Shown here: positions 34,562-43,385 of the stretch, piece after piece
How the letters are laid out: every line of letters begins with the position of its first letter
Position numbering within the stretch: position 1 is the first letter of the stretch
Origin: Rhodococcus phenolicus
Lineage (GTDB): Bacteria; Actinomycetota; Actinomycetes; Mycobacteriales; Mycobacteriaceae
DNA length: 64,000 bases
Reading direction: 5' to 3'
Assembly (NCBI RefSeq): GCF_001646785.1
Contig: NZ_LRRH01000005.1
Location: forward strand, 1-64,000
Program-made: the position numbers and the translations under genes
The notes under the pieces: generated by a model
What the model was told of the DNA's origin: nothing
Database searches by the model: none
Seen by the model: the letters and a program-made list of their open reading frames with translations, nothing else

Positions 34562-35809
34562 ATGCACACCGACGAGATGATCCTGGTGAGTGTCGACGAC
34601 CACGTGATCGAACCCCCACACCTGTTCGACGGCCGACTGCCGGCGAAATACGCAGACCGCGCACCGCGATTCGTCAACCGCGCCGACGGGACCATGGCAT
34701 GGGTGTACGAGGGGCTCGAGATCCCGAACACCGCGCTCAACGCGGTCGCCGGCCGGCCACCGTCCGAGTTCGGACGCGAGCCCGTGTGCATCGACGAGAT
34801 CCGCGCCGGCTGCTACGACATCGACGCGCGCGTCAAGGACATGAACGCGAACGGGATCCTCGGGTCGCTGTGCTTCCCGTCCTTCGTCCGCTTCTGCGGT
34901 CAGCTGTTCGCGGAGAACGGTGAACGCGACCAGTCCGCCGCGATGGTGCGTGCGTACAACGACTGGCACATCGACGAATGGGCGGGCACACATCCCGGCC
35001 GGTTCGTTCCGCTCGCCATTCCGATCCTGTGGGATCCCGAACTCGCGGCCGCCGAGGTCCGGCGGGTTGCCGCGAAGGGTTGTCATGCGGTGACGTTCTC
35101 GTCGAACCCGCACGCTCTCGGGCTTCCCAGCCTGTACACCGATCACTGGGATCCGTTCTGGAAGGCGTGCGAGGACGAGGGCACCGTCGTGTGCATGCAC
35201 CTCGGTTCGTCCTCGACCGTCCCGATCACCTCACCCGACGCGCCGGTCGAGGTGATCTATTCGCTGTCGCCGATCGGGTTGATCGAGGCGGCATCGGATC
35301 TGGTGTGGTCGGCGGTGTTCCGGAAGTTCCCCGGGCTGCGAGTCGCGTTGTCCGAGGGCGGGATCGGATGGATCCCGTACTTCCAGGAACGTATCGACAA
35401 CATCTACAAGCGCACCCGGCACTGGTCCGGCATGGACCTCGGCGACCGGCTCCCGTCGGAGGTCTTCCGCGAGCACGTGCTGCTGTGCTTCATCGACGAT
35501 GCCACGGGCATCCGGAACCGCCATCATCTCGAGCTCGACAACATCATGTGGGAGTGCGACTACCCGCATTCGGACAGCGATTGGCCGCGATCACCGGAAG
35601 CTCTGTCCCGGAACCTTGCCGGAGTCTCCGACGAGGAGATCGACAAGATCACCCACCTCAACGCCATGCGCCACTTCCGCTACGACCCCTTCACCCACAT
35701 CCCCCGCGCAGCCGCTACCGTCGGTGCCCTGCGCCGCCGTGATCCGGACTGGGACATCGCAATCCGATCCACCGCCCATCTGCGTCCCGCCGCCGCAACC
35801 CATCGATAG
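34562..35809 (+). CDS. amidohydrolase-family (ACMSD-like) enzyme
   Basis: 415 residues, TIM-barrel metal hydrolase of the amidohydrolase_2 class: metal site VDDHVIEPP at the N-terminus, HLGSSST in mid-protein, ALSEGGIGWIPYF, and C-terminal Asp in ECDYPHSDSDWP. Enzymes of this class hydrolyse C-C or C-N bonds or decarboxylate aromatic acids. First gene of a three-gene cluster with a small barrel protein and an SDR under a TetR regulator, which suggests degradation of a specific, unidentified compound. Confidence 0.88.
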   Translation: MHTDEMILVSVDDHVIEPPHLFDGRLPAKYADRAPRFVNRADGTMAWVYEGLEIPNTALNAVAGRPPSEFGREPVCIDEIRAGCYDIDARVKDMNANGILGSLCFPSFVRFCGQLFAENGERDQSAAMVRAYNDWHIDEWAGTHPGRFVPLAIPILWDPELAAAEVRRVAAKGCHAVTFSSNPHALGLPSLYTDHWDPFWKACEDEGTVVCMHLGSSSTVPITSPDAPVEVIYSLSPIGLIEAASDLVWSAVFRKFPGLRVALSEGGIGWIPYFQERIDNIYKRTRHWSGMDLGDRLPSEVFREHVLLCFIDDATGIRNRHHLELDNIMWECDYPHSDSDWPRSPEALSRNLAGVSDEEIDKITHLNAMRHFRYDPFTHIPRAAATVGALRRRDPDWDIAIRSTAHLRPAAATHR

Positions 35810-35843
35810 CAGCGACCCCGAGCAGCCCCGAGAGGAACACACC

Positions 35844-36191
35844 ATGTCCGACCGCACCCTCTATCTGGTCCAGTCCAATCCCCTCACCGGACGCGACGAC
35901 GAATTCAACGAGTGGTACGACACGATTCACGTCCCCGAGGTCGTCGCGACACCGGGAATGGTTTCCGCCCAGCGTTACCGGATCATGGACACCGAAATGT
36001 CCCGGCTCGCGGGAAAACCCGCGCACCGATACCTGGTCGTCTACGAAATGGACGAAGACCCCGACATCGTCATGGCACGGGTACGCGAGCAGGTCGCGTC
36101 CGGTGCAATGCGCATGCACGACGCCCTGGACATGGAATCGGTCGCGATGTCGTTCTGGGCTCCGCACGGCGACAAGGTGACCCACCGATGA
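35844..36191 (+). CDS. small dimeric alpha/beta-barrel protein (DUF4286/EthD-like)
   Basis: 115 residues. YLVQSNPLTGRDDEFNEWYD, with THVPEV-like IHVPEV and the C-terminal SFWAPHG, resembles DUF4286/EthD-like ferredoxin-fold proteins that often accompany aromatic or steroid degradation genes. GAGAGGAA precedes the ATG; its stop overlaps the SDR start (ATGA). Likely accessory or small-molecule binding; activity unknown. Confidence 0.78.
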   Translation: MSDRTLYLVQSNPLTGRDDEFNEWYDTIHVPEVVATPGMVSAQRYRIMDTEMSRLAGKPAHRYLVVYEMDEDPDIVMARVREQVASGAMRMHDALDMESVAMSFWAPHGDKVTHR

Positions 36192-36943
36192 GCGACGGAA
36201 CACTCACCGGCAAGGTCGCGATCGTCACCGGTGCCGGTGGCGGGATCGGCCGGGCCTACGCCCGTGGCCTGGCCGAGGCCGGCGCCTCGGTGGTCCTGGC
36301 GGACATCGCCGTCGCCGGTGCCCGCGCCGCTGCCGACGACCTCCGCGACGACGGATTCGCGGCGGAGGCCGTCGAGGTGGACGTCACCGACGAGGACAGC
36401 GTCGCCGCGATGGCTCGGGCGGCCGCCGACCGCTTCGGATCGGTGGACATCCTAGTCAACAACGCCGCACTGATGGCCGAGATCATGGGTGAGACGCTGA
36501 CGACGACGTCGATGGACACGTGGAACCGCACCCTCGCCGTGAACCTCACCGGTCCGCTGCTGTGCACCCGGGCCGTCGTCCCGTACATGCGGGAACGCGG
36601 TCACGGCAAGATCGTCAACCAGTCCTCCGGTGGTGCGTTCCTGCCGTCCGGGCACTACGGACTGACCAAGCTCGGGATCGTCAGCATGACGATGTCCCTG
36701 GCGAAGGAACTGGCACGCGACGGCATCCGGGTCAACGCGATCGCTCCGGGCTGGGTGAACACCGAGGCCGGAATGCGCACGGTGCCACCCGAAGTGCGGC
36801 AGGCCCTCGGTGCGTCCATCCCGTTCCCGTTCGGCGACCCCGAGGACCTCGTCGGCGGACTGGTGTTTCTCTGCTCGGAGGCGAGCGACTGGGTCACCGG
36901 TCACACGCTCAACATCGACGGTGGGTGGATCCCCCGAACCTGA
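36188..36943 (+). CDS. SDR-family dehydrogenase of the amidohydrolase cluster
   Basis: 251 residues. Cofactor loop TGAGGGIGRAYA, NNAALM, catalytic Ser in NQSSGGAF, YGLTK, NAIAPGWVNTEAGM and C-terminal NIDGGW: a complete classical SDR of FabG type. Coupled by a 4-base overlap to the preceding gene. Probably oxidises a hydroxyl group in the same catabolic route. Confidence 0.9.
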   Translation: MSDGTLTGKVAIVTGAGGGIGRAYARGLAEAGASVVLADIAVAGARAAADDLRDDGFAAEAVEVDVTDEDSVAAMARAAADRFGSVDILVNNAALMAEIMGETLTTTSMDTWNRTLAVNLTGPLLCTRAVVPYMRERGHGKIVNQSSGGAFLPSGHYGLTKLGIVSMTMSLAKELARDGIRVNAIAPGWVNTEAGMRTVPPEVRQALGASIPFPFGDPEDLVGGLVFLCSEASDWVTGHTLNIDGGWIPRT

Positions 36944-36985
36944 GACGCCCGGCCCGACATTCACCGAGCCGAGATTCGATTCGCC

Positions 36986-37013
36986 GGCCGGCCGGGCTCC
37001 GCCCCGGCCGGCC
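36986..37013. terminator. bidirectional terminator
   Basis: GGCCGGCCGGG (36986-36996) and CCCGGCCGGCC (37003-37013) form an 11-bp GC stem with a 6-nt loop between convergent genes. Confidence 0.75.
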
Positions 37014-37016
37014 GCG

Positions 37017-37874
37017 TCAGTGATCGTGCAGCCAACCCGCGACCCGCTCGACGATCTCCCCGTTGTCGCGGATCCATCCGTTGTGCCCGAGCGGACGGTC
37101 CAGATGCCATGCCGTGGTCTCGGCGGCGGGCAGTTTGTCGAGCAGGTGCCGGGCCGCCGCGACCGGGGTCAGGTCGTCGTTCTCGACGGTGATCGACAGC
37201 ACCGGCAGGGTCAGGCGTGCGAGCCGCTCCTCGTAGTCGATGTCGGCACCGTACGGTTCGAACCGTCCACTGCGCGCCAGCCGCGCCCAGTCGGAGATGA
37301 GCACGCGCGACTGCCTCCCGAACCCGCCGACGTCGAGCCGGTCTCCGGGCCAGAATCCGGCGACGCTCGCGGTGATCGACATCGCCGCCGACCCGAGCAG
37401 CAGACCCGGCGCCCGGGCACCGGAAAAGTGCCGGTAATAGGGCGTTCCGGCGGCAACGAGGATCAGGCCGCCGAGGCGGCCGCGGATCCGTGACGCGTAC
37501 AGCACACCGAGCTGACCACCCATCGAATGCCCCAGCAGATAGGGAGTCGAATCGGGAAAGCGTTCACGCACCACCTCGAACATCGCCGGGAAATCGACGG
37601 ACACCAGTTCGTGGTAGCCGTAGGTGCTGTCGGCGTCCGGTCGCGGCCGGCTGTCGCCCTGCCCGCGCAACTCGCAGATCGCGGCGTCGAAACCGTGACC
37701 GGTGAGCGCTTCGGCGAACGGTTCGTAGTAGCCACCCGGAACTCCGAGGCCGGGTACGACGACCACCACGATGCGTCCGGCATCGCGGCGCACCTCGTGC
37801 TCATGGTCCGGGCCGGGGAACAAGCGAACCGGCGCGGTGGTACCCCCCGGCAGTTGGATCGGCACGGTCTCCAC
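37017..37874 (-). CDS. alpha/beta-hydrolase
   Basis: 285 residues. Oxyanion strand VVVPGLGVPGGYY, nucleophile elbow GHSMGGQLG, acid in SITVENDDLTP and His in GHNGWI complete the triad. Resembles serine aminopeptidase/monoacylglycerol lipase-type hydrolases. It is followed upstream by the acyltransferase gene on the same strand, 151 bp apart. Substrate unknown. Confidence 0.88.
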   Translation of the reverse strand: METVPIQLPGGTTAPVRLFPGPDHEHEVRRDAGRIVVVVVPGLGVPGGYYEPFAEALTGHGFDAAICELRGQGDSRPRPDADSTYGYHELVSVDFPAMFEVVRERFPDSTPYLLGHSMGGQLGVLYASRIRGRLGGLILVAAGTPYYRHFSGARAPGLLLGSAAMSITASVAGFWPGDRLDVGGFGRQSRVLISDWARLARSGRFEPYGADIDYEERLARLTLPVLSITVENDDLTPVAAARHLLDKLPAAETTAWHLDRPLGHNGWIRDNGEIVERVAGWLHDH

Positions 37875-38025
37875 CGGCTCAGACTAGAGCATCCCCGGCC
37901 CGTCCAGGGTCCGGGCGACGACGCCGGTCGCGTCCGGCTCTGCATCGGACACGAGAACTTCGATACCGTCGCCCGCCGACGACTTCGCCGAAGGAGGGAT
38001 CGTCGACCGTCGCGGGATACCGGAG

Positions 38026-38907
38026 TCATCGGTCGGCATCGAAGTCCGCGGTCCACACCCGTTGCAGCATGTGCCAGTCGGCCGGGTGCGCGGCAATGCC
38101 GGCGGCGAACCGGTCGGCCAACGCCTGAGTTGTGCACTGCACGCCGCCGACAACCTCGATCGGCCGGCCGACGTGGAATCCCCACCCGCCGGGAGTGAAC
38201 CAGCAATTCACCGGGAGCAACGGCGCACCGGTGTCGATCGCAAGCCGGGCGGGACCGGCCGGCATGCAGGCCCGTTCGCCGAAGAAGGTGACCGGCACGC
38301 CCATTCCGGTCATGTCGCGTTCGGCGAGAAGCCCGACCATCCGTCCCTCGCGCAACCGAGCTGTCAGCTGCTCGAGCGGGGGCTTCTCGGTGCCGGTGAG
38401 CGGAATGATCTCGAATCCCAAGCCCTCCCGGAACCGTACGAAGCGCCGGAACAGCGATTCCGGCCGGAGCCGCTCCGCGACGACGACCGGTGTGCCCACC
38501 CGCTGTGTCAGCCAGACACCGGCAAGATCCCAGTTTCCGCTGTGCGGTAGCGCGAGCACGGTCCCTCTGCCGCGTTCGACCGATTCGCGGATGTGTTCGA
38601 GGCCGGAGGCCGACGTTTCGACGCTGTCGGCGAGCCGCGCAGGGTCCATCGACGGCAGCCGGAACGCCTCGCACCAATAGCGGGCGTACGAACGCAGGCT
38701 CGCGCGCATCAGATCGTCCGAGACCTCCTGAGGTGTCGTGCCCAGTACCCGGGCCAGGTTGCGCCGCAACTGGTCCGGGCCGCCGTTGCCGGCTGCGTGG
38801 TCGGCTGCGGCGTAGAACAGGCATAGTGCCCACCGCTCGGGCAGGGCACGAACCAGCCTCCACCCTGCCGCATACCCGAGATCCCAGGCCCGATCTTTGG
38901 CGTCCAC
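38026..38907 (-). CDS. LpxL/PatA-like lipid A or PIM acyltransferase homologue
   Basis: 293 residues. HSGNWD is the catalytic HxxxxD motif; AERDMTGMGVPVTFFGERA and PAGPARLAIDTGAPLLPV are typical of the LpxL/HtrB superfamily, which in mycolata includes PatA, the phosphatidylinositol mannoside acyltransferase. The usual PIM neighbours (pimA, pgsA) are absent, so this is probably an additional paralogue. Membrane-associated, cytoplasmic face. Confidence 0.85.
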   Translation of the reverse strand: MDAKDRAWDLGYAAGWRLVRALPERWALCLFYAAADHAAGNGGPDQLRRNLARVLGTTPQEVSDDLMRASLRSYARYWCEAFRLPSMDPARLADSVETSASGLEHIRESVERGRGTVLALPHSGNWDLAGVWLTQRVGTPVVVAERLRPESLFRRFVRFREGLGFEIIPLTGTEKPPLEQLTARLREGRMVGLLAERDMTGMGVPVTFFGERACMPAGPARLAIDTGAPLLPVNCWFTPGGWGFHVGRPIEVVGGVQCTTQALADRFAAGIAAHPADWHMLQRVWTADFDADR

Positions 38908-39173
38908 CGATCACCACCGACCATTTCGAGGCGCCGTCGACATGTCTGCGGGCACCTGCTACGACGCCGCAAACACCCAGCGGAACGATCGCTTTCAGTG
39001 TCCTCCGACATGTCGAGAACATCCAGAACTGCCGCCGATGGCAACGCGCCGGACCACTCTTCGCGAGGTCGGCAAGTTCGGCCGCGGTTGCCGCGGGTCC
39101 GGTCCCGTCGCACTACGACACAGGACGGCGTGCCGGGACATCCCGGCCGGCCCACCATGATCCACCGCTAAGC

Positions 39174-40247
39174 CTACAGCTCCGGGCCACCGTCCACGGG
39201 CGCCGGGTCGTGCCCGTCAGCGGTCCCGGCCTCGGGGAATCCCGCGTCGTCGAGCGCCGCCGCGGTCAGCGTCCGCCCGAGTTCGATCATCTCGGCGGCC
39301 TTGTGGAAGTCGAGGCTGCGGCACGCGGAACGCGGCACCTCGACCAGAACGTCCGGTGGATAGGCGGCGAGCTGGTGCCGTGCCAGCGCCGACTGCATGA
39401 TGTCGATCGACCGGCTCATCACCGCGACACGGCCGAGTTTCGGCGCGGCCACGCCGCCGGACTCCGCCGCCTCGAGCGCCGCGTCCACGGGCGCCTCGGC
39501 CGGACCCTCGTCGGTGTCGGATCCGGCCGGTTCCGCATCGGCGTGCCCCTGCGCCGAACCGAACCGTCCCACCACCGAGCGCACGATGTCGCGTTCGAGC
39601 AGGAATCCGGCGCTGCGGCGGAAGCGGCCGATCCACTCCTCGACCGGACGCGGTTCGGCGCTGACGTTCACCGGTGACGCCAGACCACCGCGTTCCTCGC
39701 CGCCGAGACTGATCCCGATCGTCAGATCCGAGGCCAATGCCACGGTCGGTGCGACGGGCAGCGGTGCGAGAGTACCGCCGTCGGTGAGCACCCGTCCGTT
39801 GAGGACCGCAGGGGTGATGACGCCGGGAATCGCGATGGAAGCGCGGATGGCGACGTCGAGCGGACCGCGCTGGAACCACACCGGCCGCCCCGCGGCCAGA
39901 TCGGTCGCAACCGCCGTGAACGGGAGCGGCAGGTCTTCGATCTGCACGTCGCCGAGGATCTCGCGGACCCGGGCGAGCACCTTCTCGGCGCGGATGGCGC
40001 CGGGTGCCGTGACCGACACGTCGAGCAACCTGACCACGTCGAGCTGGGTCAGGGTCAGCGCCCATTCGGTGTACTCGTCGAGTTTGCCCGCCGCGTACAA
40101 CCCGCCGACCAGGGCCCCCATCGACGATCCGGCGATACCCACGATCTCGAAACCGCGTTCGGCCACGGCCCGGATCGCTCCGATGTGCGCATATCCACGC
40201 GCGCCCCCACTGCCGAGTGCGAGAGCGACCCGTTTCGGTTCGGCCAT
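39174..40247 (-). CDS. patatin-like phospholipase
   Basis: 357 residues. Oxyanion loop GSGGARGYAHIG, nucleophile GSSMGA (GxSxG) and catalytic Asp in LTDGG form the Ser-Asp dyad. An acidic low-complexity linker (about 245-275) separates a C-terminal extension. The ATG at 40247 is chosen; a further ATG lies at 40268. The gap 38908-39173 upstream of the acyltransferase holds nothing recognisable. Confidence 0.9.
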   Translation of the reverse strand: MAEPKRVALALGSGGARGYAHIGAIRAVAERGFEIVGIAGSSMGALVGGLYAAGKLDEYTEWALTLTQLDVVRLLDVSVTAPGAIRAEKVLARVREILGDVQIEDLPLPFTAVATDLAAGRPVWFQRGPLDVAIRASIAIPGVITPAVLNGRVLTDGGTLAPLPVAPTVALASDLTIGISLGGEERGGLASPVNVSAEPRPVEEWIGRFRRSAGFLLERDIVRSVVGRFGSAQGHADAEPAGSDTDEGPAEAPVDAALEAAESGGVAAPKLGRVAVMSRSIDIMQSALARHQLAAYPPDVLVEVPRSACRSLDFHKAAEMIELGRTLTAAALDDAGFPEAGTADGHDPAPVDGGPEL

Positions 40248-40280
40248 GGGCACGACGGTACCGCGCATGCTCCCCTACGC

Positions 40281-40332
40281 ACCCCGACCCGAAAGTTCAG
40301 GGTGCAGATGGGTGTCTCACCCGATGTGCCGG
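40281..40332 (+). repeat. interspersed intergenic repeat, copy A
   Basis: 52-bp unit starting ACCCCGA-N9-TCAGGGT (a short hairpin) and ending GATGTGCCGG. It matches copy B at 42119-42170 at 39 of 52 positions without gaps. Lies upstream of the secreted PASTA-like gene. Confidence 0.6.
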
Positions 40333-40416
40333 ACCGGGCGGTGGCGAGACGATGGAACCACTCCGCGGACACAGCCCACATCCCGTTCGCACCAACACTT
40401 TCCGGAGGGTACCTCG

Positions 40417-40743
40417 ATGCGCACCACCATCTCCGCTGCCGCCGCCGCGGCTGCCGCCGTCGCCGCCCTGCTGCTCGGCGCCGGCACCGCCGCCGCCGCA
40501 CCCACACCGTCCGTGGTCGGGATGAGCGAGCCCGGCGCTCGCGCCGCCCTCGACGCTGCGGGCGTGCCGTACACGGTCCTCAGCCGTTCCGGCAGCGCCT
40601 CGGGCGTCTGCACGGTCACCGAACAGCGGGATCGTGGCCACCACACCGAGATCGACATGGTCTACAACCACGACAAGCGCGAATTCGAGCGGGTCGAGAC
40701 GCAGGTCTGGCGGGGCCTGGCCCTGGTGGTGCTGTGCCACTGA
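40417..40743 (+). CDS. small secreted PASTA-like protein
   Basis: 108 residues. Ala-rich Sec signal peptide cleaved near AAAAPTPSV, then one PASTA-like unit (VVGMSEPGARAALDAAGVPY) and a C-terminal pair of cysteines (GVCTVTEQ and VVLCH) that could form a disulfide. CGGAGGG precedes the ATG. PASTA folds bind cell-wall fragments in kinases and PBPs; here the domain is alone. An intergenic repeat lies 85 bp upstream. Confidence 0.75.
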   Translation: MRTTISAAAAAAAAVAALLLGAGTAAAAPTPSVVGMSEPGARAALDAAGVPYTVLSRSGSASGVCTVTEQRDRGHHTEIDMVYNHDKREFERVETQVWRGLALVVLCH

Positions 40744-40765
40744 CGCCGTGATCGGCGGCCGCGCG

Positions 40766-41611
40766 TCACACGAGGTCGAAGCCGCGTCGTTCCAGCGCCT
40801 CGCGCAGGCCTTCCCGCGCCCCGAGCGCACCGGGGGTCGCGAAACGGCCCACCACCCGGTCGATCCAGCCGTCCGGTAGTCCCTGCTCGCGATAGAAGCC
40901 GGAGATGCGCACGTCGTACTCGGCGATTCCGGCCTCCTGTGCAGCCAGGTCGTACCGTTCGCGGTGCAGCACCACGTCGACACCAAGTCGCGGCTTGACC
41001 TCCGCGGATTCCGCGGGATCCGGGTGCCCGACGACCAGGCCGACCACCGCGAAACTGTGCGCCGGCAGATTCAGTTCCTCGGCGAGTTCGATCGGATGAT
41101 TGCGGATCGCCCCGATGTACACGGTGCCCAGCCCCAGCGACTCCGCGGCGAGTGCGGCGTTCTGCGCGGCGAGCGTCGCATCGACCACGCCGAGCAGCGC
41201 CGATTCCACGAATCCGGCATTGACGAGGTCGCGATCGTTCTGTTCGGCGATGCGCCCGGCGCGTGCGAGGTCGGCGACCCACACCAACAGCAGAGGCGCG
41301 TTGCGGACGGCGTCCTGATTGCCGGCGAGCGCCGCGATCCGGCCGAGCCGATCCCGATCGGTCACCGCCACGACACTCCACAGCTGCAGGTTGCTCGAGC
41401 TCGCCGTGGACGACGCCGCCGCGACGATCGCCCGCAACTGCCCTTCGGACACGGTGTCCGGCAGGAATTTCCGCACCGACCGGTGCGCGAGCTGCGTGGC
41501 GAGTACCTCGTTCCACACGAACTCCTCGGACTGCGCGGCGCGATCGGCTTCGGCGGTGCCGTAGCGGCGGCCGAGAGCGGCACTGCGGTGGTCGAGGGCG
41601 GTGTCGGTCAT
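40766..41611 (-). CDS. nitroreductase-family FMN oxidoreductase
   Basis: 281 residues. HRSVRKFLPDTV at the N-terminus, AASSTASSSNLQLWSVVAV for FMN phosphate contact, GLGTVYIGAIRN, and C-terminal GLVVGHPD fit NfsA/FRP-type NADPH-dependent flavin or nitro reductases. The ATG at 41611 is chosen over an upstream one at 41683. Confidence 0.9.
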   Translation of the reverse strand: MTDTALDHRSAALGRRYGTAEADRAAQSEEFVWNEVLATQLAHRSVRKFLPDTVSEGQLRAIVAAASSTASSSNLQLWSVVAVTDRDRLGRIAALAGNQDAVRNAPLLLVWVADLARAGRIAEQNDRDLVNAGFVESALLGVVDATLAAQNAALAAESLGLGTVYIGAIRNHPIELAEELNLPAHSFAVVGLVVGHPDPAESAEVKPRLGVDVVLHRERYDLAAQEAGIAEYDVRISGFYREQGLPDGWIDRVVGRFATPGALGAREGLREALERRGFDLV

Positions 41612-41728
41612 GGGGTGTCCTTTCTGACGATGCTCGTCTCCATCGTGCCGAGCCCGCCTGCCGCGGCCCAGGGTTCGTCTCACCGTGATTCCAGACGATT
41701 CGGGCCCGGATGGGTTTACTCTGACCGC

Positions 41729-42112
41729 ATGATGCGACTCCTCGCGACTGCGGTCGTCGCCCTGATCGCCAACGCGATCGCACTGCTCGTCGGAGCGTGG
41801 GTGCTCACCGACATGTCCCTCACCCCCGTCGCGTTCCTCATCGCGGTGGTGATCTTCACGGTTGTCGCGGTGGTCATCGATCCGCTGATCCGCCAGGTGT
41901 CGATGACGAAGGCACCCGTGCTGATCGGCAGCAGTGCGCTCGTCTCGACACTGGTGGCGTTGATCGTCACAGCGCTCATCAGCGACGGACTGCAGATCAG
42001 CGGCATCGGAACGTGGATCCTGGCGACGGTGATCGTGTGGGCGGTGTCGGTCATCGCCCGCCTGGTGCTGCCACTGGTGATCTTCCGGAAGACTCTCGCC
42101 GCGCGGAAGTAG
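41729..42112 (+). CDS. small four-helix membrane protein (phage holin/DUF-like)
   Basis: 127 residues, four hydrophobic helices with polar connectors (VVALIANAIALLVGAWVLTD, FLIAVVIFTVVAVVIDPLI, LVALIVTALISDGL, WILATVIVWAVSVIARLVL). Resembles actinobacterial mycobacterial 4-TM/holin-IV type proteins. No catalytic motif. Confidence 0.75.
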   Translation: MMRLLATAVVALIANAIALLVGAWVLTDMSLTPVAFLIAVVIFTVVAVVIDPLIRQVSMTKAPVLIGSSALVSTLVALIVTALISDGLQISGIGTWILATVIVWAVSVIARLVLPLVIFRKTLAARK

Positions 42113-42118
42113 GTGCCG

Positions 42119-42170
42119 ACCCCGAGACGAAAGATCAGGGTCGGAATCCGGGCGTCACCGGATGTGCCGG
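42119..42170 (+). repeat. interspersed intergenic repeat, copy B
   Basis: Second copy of the 52-bp unit (ACCCCGA-N9-TCAGGGT...GATGTGCCGG), 28 bp upstream of the PspC-domain gene and just after a membrane-protein stop. Confidence 0.6.
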
Positions 42171-42197
42171 GGACCTGCTCGACGGCAGTCTGAGTGC

Positions 42198-42401
42198 ATG
42201 ACATTCGAGAGCAATTCCACTCCCCGCCCCTTCGCCCGTTCGCGGTCGCAGCGCATGCTCGGTGGCGTGTGCGGCGGTCTCGCCGAGTATTTCGGCATCG
42301 ACGTCAATCTCGTCCGTGCGGGTGCCGTCGTCGCGGCCTTCGTCACCGGTGGCGGCGCCGCACTCGTCTACCTCGCTTTGTGGATGCTGCTGCCGGAGTG
42401 A
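42198..42401 (+). CDS. PspC-domain membrane protein
   Basis: 67 residues, essentially one PspC domain: RSQRMLGGVCGGLAEYFGID, VNLVRAG and a TM helix ending YLALWMLLPE. Phage-shock-protein-C-like proteins act in envelope stress; this one lacks any extra sensor domain. Confidence 0.88.
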   Translation: MTFESNSTPRPFARSRSQRMLGGVCGGLAEYFGIDVNLVRAGAVVAAFVTGGGAALVYLALWMLLPE

Positions 42402-42428
42402 CGGTTCCGGTCGTTGCCCGGGACCCGA

Positions 42429-43301
42429 TCATGCGGCACCGGTGTCCCGGCCGAGACGATGGGCGTTGTCCAGGATCGCCGCGCGTAGTGCCCGCGCCGG
42501 TTCATCGAGCACCGAGCGTCGCGCCAGGAGCACGAACTCGAGCTCACCGGCGTCGGGTAGGCGGCGCGCTCCCGCCCGCACCGGTTCGAGACCGGCGGGC
42601 GGGAGACTGCGCGCGTGCAGGAGGACACCGAGCCCGGCCAGCGCCGCCGCGCGCACCCCGTTGAGGTTGTCCGCGACGCACGTGATGCGCGCACCGAACC
42701 CGGCCCGTTGGAGGGCATCGAGCGCGATCTCACGGGTCAGCGACGGCGGTGGATACGTGACGAGCGGCACCGGCCCCTCCGGGTCGACGGTGAAACCGGG
42801 AGCGGCGAGGAACGCGAGGCGGTCGCGGAAGATCAGCTCGCCGTGCTGTTCACCGGGCCGGCGCTTGCCGAACATCAGGTCGAGTTCACCGTCGTCGAGG
42901 CGACGGTGCAGATCCTCGCTCAGCGCGACGGTGAGTTCGAGATCCACCCGCGGGTGGCTGCGCCGGAACTCTCCGAGGACGGCCGGGAGTTCGTGCAGAA
43001 CCAGATCCTCGGACGCCCCGAACCGCAAGTGCCCGCTGACCGGGGAGTCCTCGAAGTACCGTCGGGCGGCATCGTGCCGATCGAGGATGTCCCGGGCGAA
43101 TCCGACCATCGCACTGCCGTCGGCGGTGGGTTCGACCGAATGGGTGTCCCGCAGGAACAACCGGCGGCCCACCGCGTGTTCGAGCTTCGCGACGTGCTGG
43201 CTGACCGTGGATTGGCGAAGACCCAGCCGCCGCGCGGCGGCACTGAAACTGCGGTCGCGCTCGACGGCGAGGAAACTGCGAAGTTGCACCGGGTCGAACA
43301 C
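42429..43301 (-). CDS. LysR-family regulator
   Basis: 290 residues from GTG. N-terminal HTH (LRSFLAVERDRSFSAAARRL with STVSQHVAKLE) and a periplasmic-binding-like effector domain. Divergent from the symporter gene with 84 bp between; that gap contains ATCACAATTTGCGAT, a T-N11-A-type LysR box candidate. Probable regulator of the transporter. Confidence 0.9.
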   Translation of the reverse strand: MFDPVQLRSFLAVERDRSFSAAARRLGLRQSTVSQHVAKLEHAVGRRLFLRDTHSVEPTADGSAMVGFARDILDRHDAARRYFEDSPVSGHLRFGASEDLVLHELPAVLGEFRRSHPRVDLELTVALSEDLHRRLDDGELDLMFGKRRPGEQHGELIFRDRLAFLAAPGFTVDPEGPVPLVTYPPPSLTREIALDALQRAGFGARITCVADNLNGVRAAALAGLGVLLHARSLPPAGLEPVRAGARRLPDAGELEFVLLARRSVLDEPARALRAAILDNAHRLGRDTGAA

Positions 43302-43385
43302 ATCCGCCTCCGATCACAATTTGCGATGACAGTAAACGTGGTGATCGGTTCAGTAAATCAGCGGTGCTTCCCCTAACGTCGAACC

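Noticed and set aside
37884-38039. 51-codon ORF overlapping the end of the acyltransferase gene
   Set aside because: Starts within the acyltransferase stop region and has acceptable codon use, but no ribosome site, motif or conservation evidence.
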